37,855 bases of DNA from Treponema sp. (GCA_024691105.1 JAILNY010000074.1:1-37855), one strand, 5' to 3'. Shown: positions 26,241 through 33,503, numbered from the stretch's first letter. Notes: generated from the sequence alone by a model not told the origin. A program made the numbers and translations.

Positions 26241-27965
26241 TTAGTTGATTGAATCTATATTAGCTTTCCCGGCCTTTACAAACGGAAGAACGTTTTCTTC
26301 TGCGCTGACCGTAACCTTTACAAAGCGAGGTTTGCTTCCGGTTTTGGCAAAGGCTTTTTTTGCCCAGTCTTTGTCAGTGTCCGCATCAATTGCTTCAATT
26401 CCAAAGCCCTTTGCAATCTGCAGTAAATCAGGATTCTTAGAAAATACCGAAGCACTGTAGTTTTTATCAAACAGATATTTCTGCTGCTGATAAACCATTC
26501 CGAGCGTTCCGTTTACAAAAACGATAACCGTTACAGGAAGATCAAGCTCTGCAAGAGTTGCAAGTTCCTGAATGTTCATCATGATTGAACCGTCACCCGA
26601 AATACATACCGTGCGCTTTTTTGGATTTGCAAGCGCGCTTCCGATTGCAGCCGGAAGGCCAAAGCCCATAGTTCCAAGTGAACCAGATGTAAGGAATGTA
26701 TGCGGAGCTAAAACAGGGTAGTACTGCGCCGCAAACATCTGATGCTGGCCAACGTCAGTTGTTACGATGATGTCAGACGGTTTAAGGCCTGCACCTTCTG
26801 CCGCATGCGGAAGATTTGCAAGAAAGGCTCTCGGGTTTACTGCCTTTGATTTTTTGTCCTGACCACATTCAACTGTAAAAGAAGATTTTCGTAAAGCTGC
26901 CATCTCTTTAAGCCAGTGCGCACGGTCTGTTTTATTTTTTGAAGAATGTTTATCTTCTTTTATAAATTCTGCAAGGGCAGGTAAAGAAGATTCAACATCT
27001 GCAACAAGAGAAATATCTGCCGCAAAGATTTTATTAATTTCTGCGGCATCAATGTCGATGTGTAAAATTTTTGCATTCGGACAGAATTTAGACGCAAGGC
27101 CGATTGCTCTGTCATCAAAACGAACACCGCACGCCAAAACCAAATCGCTTTCGTACATCGCGCGGTTTGCCGCAATGCTTCCGTGCATACCAACCATTCC
27201 CATATAGTTTTCGCTTGCAGAAGAAACAGCACCGATTCCCATAAGGCTTGAGATTACCGGCATGCTGTATGCAGAAAGAAGAGATGCAATCCCTTTTGCG
27301 CTTTCCGGATTGTTACAGCCGCCGCCCGCAAACAAAACCGGCTTTTTTGCACTAAGCATAGCCTGAGCCATTTCTTTTAGAGCTTTGGCCATCTGTTTTT
27401 TGTCAGCGCGGAATTTTGCTTCGAGTTTTTTTGAATTTATTTTTGGCCATGAGTCAAATTCAACTTCTTCAAGCTGAACGTTACGAGGAACATCAATTAA
27501 AACCGGGCCCGGGCGTCCGCTTGTTGCAATTTTAAAACACATCGGAATAACGTCTAAAAGCTCGCGCGCTGATTTTACCATTACACTGTGCTTTGTAATT
27601 GGAAACGAAAGCCCAAAGGTATCAGCTTCCTGAAAAGCATCTGTTCCGATTAAAGAAGTATTTACCTGTCCTGTAATTGCGATAATAGGAATTGAGTCAC
27701 AGCGTGCGTCTGCAATTGATGTCAAAAGGTTCATCGCGCCCGGGCCACTTGTTGCGAAACATACAGCCGGCTTTCCGGTTGTGCGTGCAATTCCCTGCGC
27801 AATAAAACCTGCAGCCTGTTCCTGGCGGACGAGGACGTGCTGAATACCGCTTCTTGAAAGCTCATCGTAAAGAGGCAAAATTGAGCCTCCCGGAATGCCG
27901 GCTACAAGATTAATGCCGTGCATCTTAAGTAATTCAGTAATAATCTGAGATCCTGTCTTTTTCAT
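26241..27965 (-). CDS. ilvB: acetolactate synthase large subunit
   Basis: This 574-aa thiamine-diphosphate enzyme joins two pyruvates (or pyruvate and 2-oxobutyrate) at the first common step of Val/Leu/Ile synthesis. Glu49 in VRQEQAAG activates the cofactor; GVRFDDR (281-287) marks the FAD-binding, anabolic type; GDGS (458-461) through Asn486 is the TPP/Mg motif. In biosynthetic enzymes the following segment is usually GMVRQWQ, where Trp favours 2-oxobutyrate; here it is GMVYQQQ, with Gln495 at the Trp position. No ilvN regulatory subunit, ilvC or ilvD is adjacent. Start chosen at ATG 27965 with SD AAGGAG. A long leader with a possible attenuator precedes it. Confidence 0.92.
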   Translation of the reverse strand: MKKTGSQIITELLKMHGINLVAGIPGGSILPLYDELSRSGIQHVLVRQEQAAGFIAQGIARTTGKPAVCFATSGPGAMNLLTSIADARCDSIPIIAITGQVNTSLIGTDAFQEADTFGLSFPITKHSVMVKSARELLDVIPMCFKIATSGRPGPVLIDVPRNVQLEEVEFDSWPKINSKKLEAKFRADKKQMAKALKEMAQAMLSAKKPVLFAGGGCNNPESAKGIASLLSAYSMPVISSLMGIGAVSSASENYMGMVGMHGSIAANRAMYESDLVLACGVRFDDRAIGLASKFCPNAKILHIDIDAAEINKIFAADISLVADVESSLPALAEFIKEDKHSSKNKTDRAHWLKEMAALRKSSFTVECGQDKKSKAVNPRAFLANLPHAAEGAGLKPSDIIVTTDVGQHQMFAAQYYPVLAPHTFLTSGSLGTMGFGLPAAIGSALANPKKRTVCISGDGSIMMNIQELATLAELDLPVTVIVFVNGTLGMVYQQQKYLFDKNYSASVFSKNPDLLQIAKGFGIEAIDADTDKDWAKKAFAKTGSKPRFVKVTVSAEENVLPFVKAGKANIDSIN

Positions 27966-28009
27966 CTGATTCTCCTTATAAATTTTTTTCCGCCAGAAAA
28001 ATAGTATTA

Positions 28010-28071
28010 AAGCGCGTGCAAATTACGCGGCGCTTAGTGTTAAATTTGGCATTTTAATTTGATTATGTCAA
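28010..28071 (-). promoter_or_regulatory. possible ilvB promoter and leader-peptide attenuator
   Basis: TTGACA (28071-28066) is a perfect -35 hexamer but its -10 partner is poor (CAAATT); alternatively CATAAT (28067-28062) serves as a -10. Nine nt after CATAAT, an ATG opens a nine-codon ORF (28052-28023) reading MPNLTLSAA then TAA, with two Leu codons. AAGCGC (28035-28030), just before its stop, can pair with GCGCTT (28015-28010), followed by TAATACTATTTTT. This fits transcription attenuation, but the stem is short. Confidence 0.3.
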
Positions 28072-28124
28072 TAAAGAAGGAGTTTAAAAATAGTAATATT
28101 TTGAAATATTTTTAATGTTTCTTC

Positions 28125-28220
28125 TTCGGCGACCACATATGTCGCGTCCAGACTGAATTTTACCTAGTGCGCTCTTCTCTGGCCGCGGGCCGGACGCCCG
28201 TGGGTCAAAACTCCGCCGAA
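28125..28220. repeat. nested inverted-repeat element, GC-rich
   Basis: TTCGGC (28125-28130) pairs with GCCGAA (28215-28220); GACCAC (28131-28136) pairs with GTGGGTC (28200-28206) with one bulged G; GCGTCC (28144-28149) pairs with GGACGC (28192-28197); an inner GGCC-GCG-GGCC closes the top. The element abuts the adk terminator and is much richer in GC than its surroundings. Confidence 0.5.
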
Positions 28221-28255
28221 AACAAAGGCCGTGCATCTGAAGCACAGCCTTTGTT
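28221..28255 (-). terminator. intrinsic terminator of adk
   Basis: AACAAAGGC and GTGC form, with GCAC and GCCTTTGTT, a 14-bp stem including one G-T wobble, with a 7-nt loop. The minus-strand exit reads TTTTC. The long stem also faces A/T-rich DNA on the + strand. Confidence 0.7.
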
Positions 28256-28297
28256 AAAATTCAACCTGAAGTGCGAAGATTGCCGCGGTCAAAAAAT

Positions 28298-28924
28298 CTA
28301 TTTAAAAATCTCTTTGAATTTTCCAAGAAGAATGTCTGTTTCGATTCCTGCATCAAGGTCAGTGATTACGCCCTTTTTGCGGTAGAAGTCGATGAGAGGT
28401 TCTGTCTGTTCGCGGTAAACATCCATACGGTGAAGGATTGCTTCCTGCTTGTCGTCGTCTCTCTGATAGAGTTCGCCGCCACATTTGTCACAAACGCCTT
28501 CAACCTTTGGTGGTTTTGTTGCAACGTTAAAGTTTTCTCCACATGCCTTGCAAACGCGGCGTGTGCTCAAACGTTTGATTACGATTTCGTCAGCGATTGT
28601 AAAGTTTACGCAGTCAAGTTTGAGACCGAGAGTTTCAAGCATTTCTGCCTGAGGAATTGTACGAGGAAATCCGTCAAGAATAAAACCGTTTTTGCAGTCA
28701 TCCTGAGAAAGTCTGTCTTTTACAAGTTCAAATGTAAGATCATCGCTTACAAGGCTTCCTGAGTCGATGATTGCCTTAACTTTTACTCCGAGCGGAGTCT
28801 GAGCTTTGATGTTTGCTCTAAAAATGTCACCAGTTGAAATATGTGGAATGTTATAAGCTTCCTTTACTTTTACTGCGAGAGAACCTTTTCCTGCTCCTGG
28901 AGGTCCTAAAAAAATAAAATTCAT
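28298..28924 (-). CDS. adk: adenylate kinase
   Basis: This 208-aa enzyme interconverts ATP+AMP with two ADP. The P-loop is GPPGAGKGS (7-15); most homologues have Thr where Ser15 stands. STGDIFR (30-36) and DGFPRT (84-89) line the AMP site. The LID carries a four-cysteine zinc knuckle (Cys125, Cys128, Cys145, Cys148), common in Gram-positive bacteria and some other phyla. RMDVYREQTEPLIDFY near the C-terminus is typical. Length is close to the family norm (about 215). SD AAGGAG precedes ATG 28924. A strong promoter lies inside the end of rarA, and its transcript would have a structured leader. Confidence 0.96.
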   Translation of the reverse strand: MNFIFLGPPGAGKGSLAVKVKEAYNIPHISTGDIFRANIKAQTPLGVKVKAIIDSGSLVSDDLTFELVKDRLSQDDCKNGFILDGFPRTIPQAEMLETLGLKLDCVNFTIADEIVIKRLSTRRVCKACGENFNVATKPPKVEGVCDKCGGELYQRDDDKQEAILHRMDVYREQTEPLIDFYRKKGVITDLDAGIETDILLGKFKEIFK

Positions 28925-28945
28925 AATTTACTCCTTAAAATAAAC

Positions 28946-28971
28946 GCGCATGACGCAAATCTGCGCCGCGC
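28946..28971 (-). promoter_or_regulatory. hairpin in the adk leader (terminator or attenuator)
   Basis: On the minus strand GGCGCA (28967-28962) pairs with TGCGTC (28957-28952, one G-T), loop GATT, extended by GCGC/GCGC (28971-28968 with 28949-28946), followed by GTTTATTTT and then the adk ribosome-binding site. It could end rarA transcripts or control adk. Confidence 0.5.
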
Positions 28972-28997
28972 AATTTTTGTCTGAATGTAATATATCT

Positions 28998-29026
28998 ATT
29001 TTACTGCTTTACAGTGAAATTGTCAA
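28998..29026 (-). promoter_or_regulatory. strong candidate promoter of adk
   Basis: TTGACA (29026-29021), 17-bp spacer, TAAAAT (29003-28998) on the minus strand: 11 of 12 bases match consensus at optimal spacing. It overlaps the 3' end and stop codon of rarA. Predicted leader is about 66 nt. Confidence 0.65.
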
Positions 29027-31498
29027 AAATGCAATTTCTGTTTCCCAGTTAAAAATCGTATGGTCAGAAGCGTTTTCTAAAAGACTTGAAATTTTTGGAA
29101 GGCTTGCATCTCCAATCTTTTTTGCAATTGCCGAAGCATAAGCCGACGCTTCAAGATTAAACCAGTTAGAAATTTCGCGTTTGGTAATACGGCGCTTTTC
29201 GATAATCCGTTCAACTTCGTAAGAAACTTTAAAGCCTTCATCTTTAAAGATTTTTACAATCGTATCATTGTCCCATTCAAAAAGCGGATTTGTCTTGTCG
29301 CCAAAAAATTCTTTCTCTGCTTCTTCCATCTGAGAAAGAAGAGTGTTATACGGTTCAAACAATTTATTGCCTAAAACCTGACTTGCAATCAGACGGCTTA
29401 TGCGCTGGCCGTTGCATGGAATTTTTTGCGCGATGACAATGTTAAAGTTTTTTGCAAGAGGACTTGTTTCTTCTGGATGCGAAGCTGCCTGTTTAAAAAC
29501 CTTTGCATATTCTTTAATCTGAGTCGCATTTGTAAAAGGACTTCGGATGAATATGTGGTCAAACATGATTCCTTTGTAAGCAAAAAGCTCAAGCATATCA
29601 AGCATCGATTTTTCTGCATCCTGAAATTCCAGAATCGGTTTATCAAGATTTCCGAGCGTGCGTGAATACTGCTCTAAAACTTCTTTTCCTTTCTGCGAAC
29701 GGCACACACCGCAGGTAACGCCTTCCGGAGTTTTACGCGCAATTTCCCAAAGTAAAAGTCCGTCGTCTGCGTTCCAGATGAGAGAGCGGTCGTGGCGCGA
29801 GAGGGTAGCAATGCCTGTCATCGTGTCGCGGATTTTTAAAAGAATTTCTGCGCGGTTTGAATCGATTCGCGACTGCCATGATTTGTCGGCGCGGTCGAGT
29901 GCAGTTTCTTTGTAAGCATTTGTCGGACTGAACGTCAGGTTTTCTGCAACCTTTGTAATTCCGGCTTTAAAGTGTTCGTTCATCCACCATTCAGAAATCG
30001 GATTTGCACTAAATTCAGAAAGCTCGCCTGCACAACTTTTTGCAGTTGCAGAGCGTGAGTGAATTTTATCAGGAGCTGCATCATTGTTTTTTGAACCTGT
30101 AAGTTCCGGCGCAGACTGTTCACTTTGAGAATAATAATCTGACTTTTCCAGGATTGCCGCAATCTGTAATTCGCGTCTAGAAAGCACGTCGTTGCGGATT
30201 GAATTTTCGTAGCCCTGATTGCTTGGTGTATAGAACACGCGTCCCATGAGTGCATCAGGGAGATATTGCTGTGCAACCCAGTGATCGCGGTATGCGTGAG
30301 GATATAAATAGCCTGAACCGTGACCAAAGCCTTCGGCATCGCGGCTTGAATCCTTTAAGTGATTCGGCACTTCGGCATCTTCTTTTTCAACTGCTGCAAG
30401 TGCATCAAAAAATGCCATCGAGCTGTTTGACTTAGGACAGGTTGCAAGATAGAGCGCTGCATGAGCAAGATGATAGCGGCCTTCTGGTAAGCCGACTCTG
30501 TCAAAGGCTTCTTCGCAGGAAGTGACAACGCTGATTGCCATCGGGTCTGCAAGGCCTGTGTCTTCGCAGGCAGAGATGAGCATTCGTCTGAAAATAAAAT
30601 GCGGATCTTCTCCGGCGCGAACCATTCGTGCAAGCCAGTACATTGCTGCATCCGGGTCGCGGCCTCGCAGGCTTTTTATAAATGCGCTTATTATATCGTA
30701 ATGATAATCGCCGTCTCTGTCGTATAAGACAACTTTTTTCTGAATCGACTCTTCTGCCGCTTCTTTAGAAATATATATAGTACTTCCATACGACGGCTCT
30801 GGCGGATTACCGGTAGGATTCCATTTTTCGGGAGTCGTTTCGACTGCAAGTTCAAGCGCATTTAAAAGCGAGCGCGCATCTCCGTTTGCAGTATCGATTA
30901 AGTGTTCGAGTGCTCCTTCTTCAAATTCAACGTTCCAGTGACCGTAACCGCGCTCGACATTCTTGAGAGCCTGCGAGGCCGCTTTTGCAAGATCTTCTTT
31001 TGTAAGAGCCTTAAGCTGAAAGACGCGGCTTCGGCTGACTAAGGCTTTGTTTACTTCAAAGAAAGGATTTTCGGTTGTAGCACCGATAAGGATTATCGTA
31101 CCGTTTTCTACCCATGGAAGAAGGGCGTCTTGCTGCGCCTTGTTCCAGCGATGCACTTCGTCAACAAACAGTATTGTTCGTTTGCCGTAAAGATTAAAAT
31201 AATCTTCGGCCTGTTTGATTGCGTTTCTGATATCAGCGACGCCGGTTAAAACGGCATTGAGTGTTATAAAATAACTTTGAGTGTGATTTGCAATTACTCG
31301 TGCGAGTGTTGTTTTACCTGAACCCGGCGGCCCGTAAAAAATAACGGAAGTAAGCTGGTCTGCGGCAATGGCGCGGCGCAGAAGACGCCCGCGTCCTACA
31401 ATGTGATCCTGGCCGATGTATTCATCCAGGTTTTGAGGTCGCATTCGTGCTGCAAGAGGTTCCTTTAATAAACTAGAATCCGAAAAAAGTTCGTTCAT
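29009..31498 (-). CDS. rarA: RarA/MgsA AAA+ ATPase fused to a C-terminal methyltransferase-like domain
   Basis: The first ~440 residues are RarA, the clamp-loader-like ATPase acting at stalled replication forks: Walker A GPPGSGKT (56-63), Walker B FVDEVH (111-116), sensor TTENPFFEVN (141-150), LLNALE, RGRDPDAAMYWLARM and the tetramerisation end FYTPSNQGYE. RarA usually stops there. This 829-aa protein continues through a polar linker (about 440-500) into a 330-residue domain with a Rossmann-type start (LIWNADDGLLLWEIARKTPEG, about 565-587) reminiscent of SAM methyltransferases, though the glycine motif is degenerate. An in-frame ATG seven codons upstream (31519) lies in the promoter, so ATG 31498 is preferred. 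Fused forms exist in other bacteria; the role of the added domain is unknown. Confidence 0.88.
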   Translation of the reverse strand: MNELFSDSSLLKEPLAARMRPQNLDEYIGQDHIVGRGRLLRRAIAADQLTSVIFYGPPGSGKTTLARVIANHTQSYFITLNAVLTGVADIRNAIKQAEDYFNLYGKRTILFVDEVHRWNKAQQDALLPWVENGTIILIGATTENPFFEVNKALVSRSRVFQLKALTKEDLAKAASQALKNVERGYGHWNVEFEEGALEHLIDTANGDARSLLNALELAVETTPEKWNPTGNPPEPSYGSTIYISKEAAEESIQKKVVLYDRDGDYHYDIISAFIKSLRGRDPDAAMYWLARMVRAGEDPHFIFRRMLISACEDTGLADPMAISVVTSCEEAFDRVGLPEGRYHLAHAALYLATCPKSNSSMAFFDALAAVEKEDAEVPNHLKDSSRDAEGFGHGSGYLYPHAYRDHWVAQQYLPDALMGRVFYTPSNQGYENSIRNDVLSRRELQIAAILEKSDYYSQSEQSAPELTGSKNNDAAPDKIHSRSATAKSCAGELSEFSANPISEWWMNEHFKAGITKVAENLTFSPTNAYKETALDRADKSWQSRIDSNRAEILLKIRDTMTGIATLSRHDRSLIWNADDGLLLWEIARKTPEGVTCGVCRSQKGKEVLEQYSRTLGNLDKPILEFQDAEKSMLDMLELFAYKGIMFDHIFIRSPFTNATQIKEYAKVFKQAASHPEETSPLAKNFNIVIAQKIPCNGQRISRLIASQVLGNKLFEPYNTLLSQMEEAEKEFFGDKTNPLFEWDNDTIVKIFKDEGFKVSYEVERIIEKRRITKREISNWFNLEASAYASAIAKKIGDASLPKISSLLENASDHTIFNWETEIAFLTISL

Positions 31499-31507
31499 AG
31501 CAATCAC

Positions 31508-31536
31508 ATTGTAACACAAAATTTGTCTGGGGACAA
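31508..31536 (-). promoter_or_regulatory. candidate promoter of rarA
   Basis: TTGTCC (31536-31531), 17-bp spacer, TACAAT (31513-31508) on the minus strand, then 9 nt to ATG 31498. No ribosome-binding site. The -35 box directly abuts the nested inverted-repeat element at 31537. Confidence 0.55.
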
Positions 31537-31670
31537 TAAAAGGCGCTCCCAGAAATGCGCGTCAACAGAATCACGGTTGTGCCTCTTGGGTTTTTGCATC
31601 GCTATTTTACGATAGCTCGCACCCGGCACAAAGTGATTCTGGCCGCTTGCTTTTCTTCGTGCGCCTTTTA
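31537..31670. repeat. 134-bp nested inverted-repeat element
   Basis: Perfect outer arms TAAAAGGCGC (31537-31546) and GCGCCTTTTA (31661-31670); second arms CAGAATCAC (31566-31574) and GTGATTCTG (31633-31641); third arms GTGCC+GGGT (31579-31583, 31588-31591) with ACCC+GGCAC (31621-31629); inner arms GCTAT (31601-31605) and ATAGC (31612-31616). No ORF. It lies between a lipoprotein gene and the rarA promoter. It could be a structured RNA, a complex terminator or a miniature mobile element. Confidence 0.6.
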
Positions 31671-31722
31671 GCTCACTTGTCTGTGCTTTGTATTGTATGT
31701 TAAGCCAGCTATGGCTGAACTA

Positions 31723-32769
31723 TTACTCAATATTCCACTTGCCACGAGCAGGGTAGTAAGCCCACAAGCCTTCGTGTGTAAATAGCGCAGAGTTTGAACC
31801 TGTTCCCTTTACAGAAAGACCTGCGTAAACCGCTGTGCCGGTATGTGATAGGTTAGGATTTACTGCAAGACATGCATAGCATTCATACAAAGTGCTCAAT
31901 GTACTTGAAAGATTTGAGTATGCAATTTCTGTTCCGTTATTAATATCAACAAGGGCAGAGCCTGAGTTTGTAGTTGTAAGAACAGAGTCACTCATTACTG
32001 CAATTCCGTAGATTGTAGAGCGCAAGCCTGAGGTAATCTGTGTATCAGTTCCGCTGATAGATGTTTTTTTCATCAGCCTTGTATTATCAGAATAATAGAT
32101 TGCGCTTTCAGTTGCATCTGAACATGCCGCTCTGTGTGCAGAGCCATAGAAGAATACTGGTGTGCCGTTAAGGGAAGCACATGAGTAGGCATTGTTTGCT
32201 TCTGAATGATCTGAAACAGTTGTGCCAGCAAGAATTTCTCCTGTACCACCATAATTCAAAAAAGCTTTTCTATGTGTCGGATCAACAGAGTTTGTACACA
32301 TAAGAATTACAACTCTATCCTTAGTGGTGTCCATCGAAAAATTACATTGTGTCCAGGTAGTACCGTCTGTGCTGCAGTAAAGCTTTCTTGAATCAAGCTG
32401 CATTTCGCCGTTGTTGTCATTCTTTTTAGAAGTTGTTGCAAGGGCATAAATATAAGTATCATCTGCGGCAAGACTTAAAATGTGTCCTGCAGGTGCACTG
32501 CGTTTTGTCCACTGACCGTGTTCTACACCATTTTTATTTTTTGAATAAATATTTCCGTTTGCAATGTAAAGGTCATCACCAAATCTTACGATTGAATAAA
32601 TGTCGCCGTGGATTGTTGCTTTTTCAAGCTTTACTTCCTGACGTATTTCGTAAAAGATTGGATCCTGACAGCCTGTAAAAAGAGTTGTGCCGAGTAAAAC
32701 AGCACCGGATAAAACTGCTGCAAAAAGTGCCGGAGTTTTTTTTGTATTTTTATGTGTCGTAAGGTTCAT
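31723..32769 (-). CDS. hypothetical lipoprotein, possibly beta-propeller
   Basis: The N-terminus has a long lipoprotein signal (ALFAAVLSGAVLLGTTLFTGC) with lipidated Cys34 and SD GGAGAA before ATG 32769. The 348-aa protein is beta-rich and has recurring units such as IYSIVRFGDDLYIANGNIY, ILSLAADDTYIYALAT, LYCSTDGTTWTQC and AIYYSDNTRL. These recall BNR/Kelch-like propeller blades, including the S-x-D-x-G-x-x-W Asp-box form at CSTDGTTW. It is likely envelope-anchored and facing the periplasm or surface; ligand unknown. It follows the barrel gene by 17 bp, so both probably form one operon. Confidence 0.72.
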   Translation of the reverse strand: MNLTTHKNTKKTPALFAAVLSGAVLLGTTLFTGCQDPIFYEIRQEVKLEKATIHGDIYSIVRFGDDLYIANGNIYSKNKNGVEHGQWTKRSAPAGHILSLAADDTYIYALATTSKKNDNNGEMQLDSRKLYCSTDGTTWTQCNFSMDTTKDRVVILMCTNSVDPTHRKAFLNYGGTGEILAGTTVSDHSEANNAYSCASLNGTPVFFYGSAHRAACSDATESAIYYSDNTRLMKKTSISGTDTQITSGLRSTIYGIAVMSDSVLTTTNSGSALVDINNGTEIAYSNLSSTLSTLYECYACLAVNPNLSHTGTAVYAGLSVKGTGSNSALFTHEGLWAYYPARGKWNIE

Positions 32770-32786
32770 GTAAATTCTCCTGCGCT

Positions 32787-33422
32787 CTAAAAGTGATATC
32801 GTGCCGAAGCCGTCGCTGTAATTCCGAGATAGTAGTCATCCTTTGAGTGATCTTTATACCACTGTGGAAGATACATTACAGAGCAGGCAAGTCCAAATGA
32901 CCAGTTTTCGTTCATGCGGTAAAAACAACCAGCTTCGCCTTTAATGACAAGGCCCGGAAAGTAGTTATACTGAAGATAGTTTTCTACAGCTGCACCGATG
33001 TCGAGTGTGATAGGAAATTCAAAACGCCAGACATAAGGCTGGAACGTAATTCCTACTGTCAATGGAATGATTGTAAAAATATTGCTTCCGATTGTTGTGT
33101 TGTAGCCGAACATTACGTCAGCGCCAACTGCAAAAAATCGGTTTAAAAATCTGTGGTAGCCGATGCTCAATGCACCGCCAATGTATAACTGGTTATCAAA
33201 ATTTAATGGAAAAAGAGGCATCAGTTTTAATGCAATAAACTGGTCGCCGGCACCGTTTGGGGTAAGTCTTACTTCTTCGTCTTCGTAGTAATCGCCGTCA
33301 TCAGTGTAGTCTTCATCTTCTTCGGCGGCAGAAGTTGTTGTAGCTTGTGCAAATATATTTTGCGGGGCGGTGAAGCATGCAAGAGCGCACGCAAGTAAAA
33401 TCACCTTTGTAAAACGTTTCAT
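32787..33422 (-). CDS. small outer-membrane beta-barrel protein
   Basis: Residues 1-25 are a signal peptide (VILLACALACFTAPQNIFA). A short acidic segment (EEDEDYTDDGDYYEDEE) follows, then about eight alternating amphipathic strands (FIALKLMPLFPL, LYIGGALSIGYHRF, FFAVGADVMFGYN, FTIIPLTVGITFQPYVW, FEFPITLDIGAAVENYL, LVIKGEAGCFYRM, WSFGLACSVMYLP, YLGITATASARYHF). The C-terminal Phe after aromatic/polar alternation is the usual outer-membrane targeting signature. Length fits an eight-stranded barrel. The arrangement next to folD recalls T. pallidum TP0733; I recognise this from memory and cannot align it. ATG 33422 has SD GAGGAA. It is divergent from folD across an inverted-repeat region. Confidence 0.78.
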   Translation of the reverse strand: MKRFTKVILLACALACFTAPQNIFAQATTTSAAEEDEDYTDDGDYYEDEEVRLTPNGAGDQFIALKLMPLFPLNFDNQLYIGGALSIGYHRFLNRFFAVGADVMFGYNTTIGSNIFTIIPLTVGITFQPYVWRFEFPITLDIGAAVENYLQYNYFPGLVIKGEAGCFYRMNENWSFGLACSVMYLPQWYKDHSKDDYYLGITATASARYHF

Positions 33423-33462
33423 AATTCCTCACAGATAGAATTTAAATAGAATTTTTGTTATA

Positions 33463-33503
33463 TTTATTGAATAATACATTTTTTATTGTCTTTATTCAAT
33501 AAA
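33463..33503. promoter_or_regulatory. 12-bp inverted repeat between divergent genes (candidate operator)
   Basis: TTTATTGAATAA (33463-33474) and TTATTCAATAAA (33492-33503) are perfect reverse complements 17 bp apart. Each arm is itself nearly symmetric (TTATT-S-AATAA). Both neighbouring genes start here rather than end, which argues against a terminator. Confidence 0.45.

Larger units (their letters stand above)
27966..28297. other. 332-bp intergenic region between adk and ilvB
   Basis: No protein gene longer than a few codons is supported. From the adk side on the minus strand it holds the adk terminator hairpin (28255-28221), a GC-rich nested inverted-repeat element (28220-28125), an AT-rich promoter zone (about 28120-28062), a possible nine-codon leader ORF (28052-28023), a hairpin (28035-28010), and the ilvB ribosome-binding site. 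Confidence 0.7.

Noticed and set aside
31499..31519. Upstream ATG start for rarA
   Set aside because: It lies upstream of, or inside, the -10 region of the likely promoter and adds MCYNVIA, which does not fit the RarA N-terminus.
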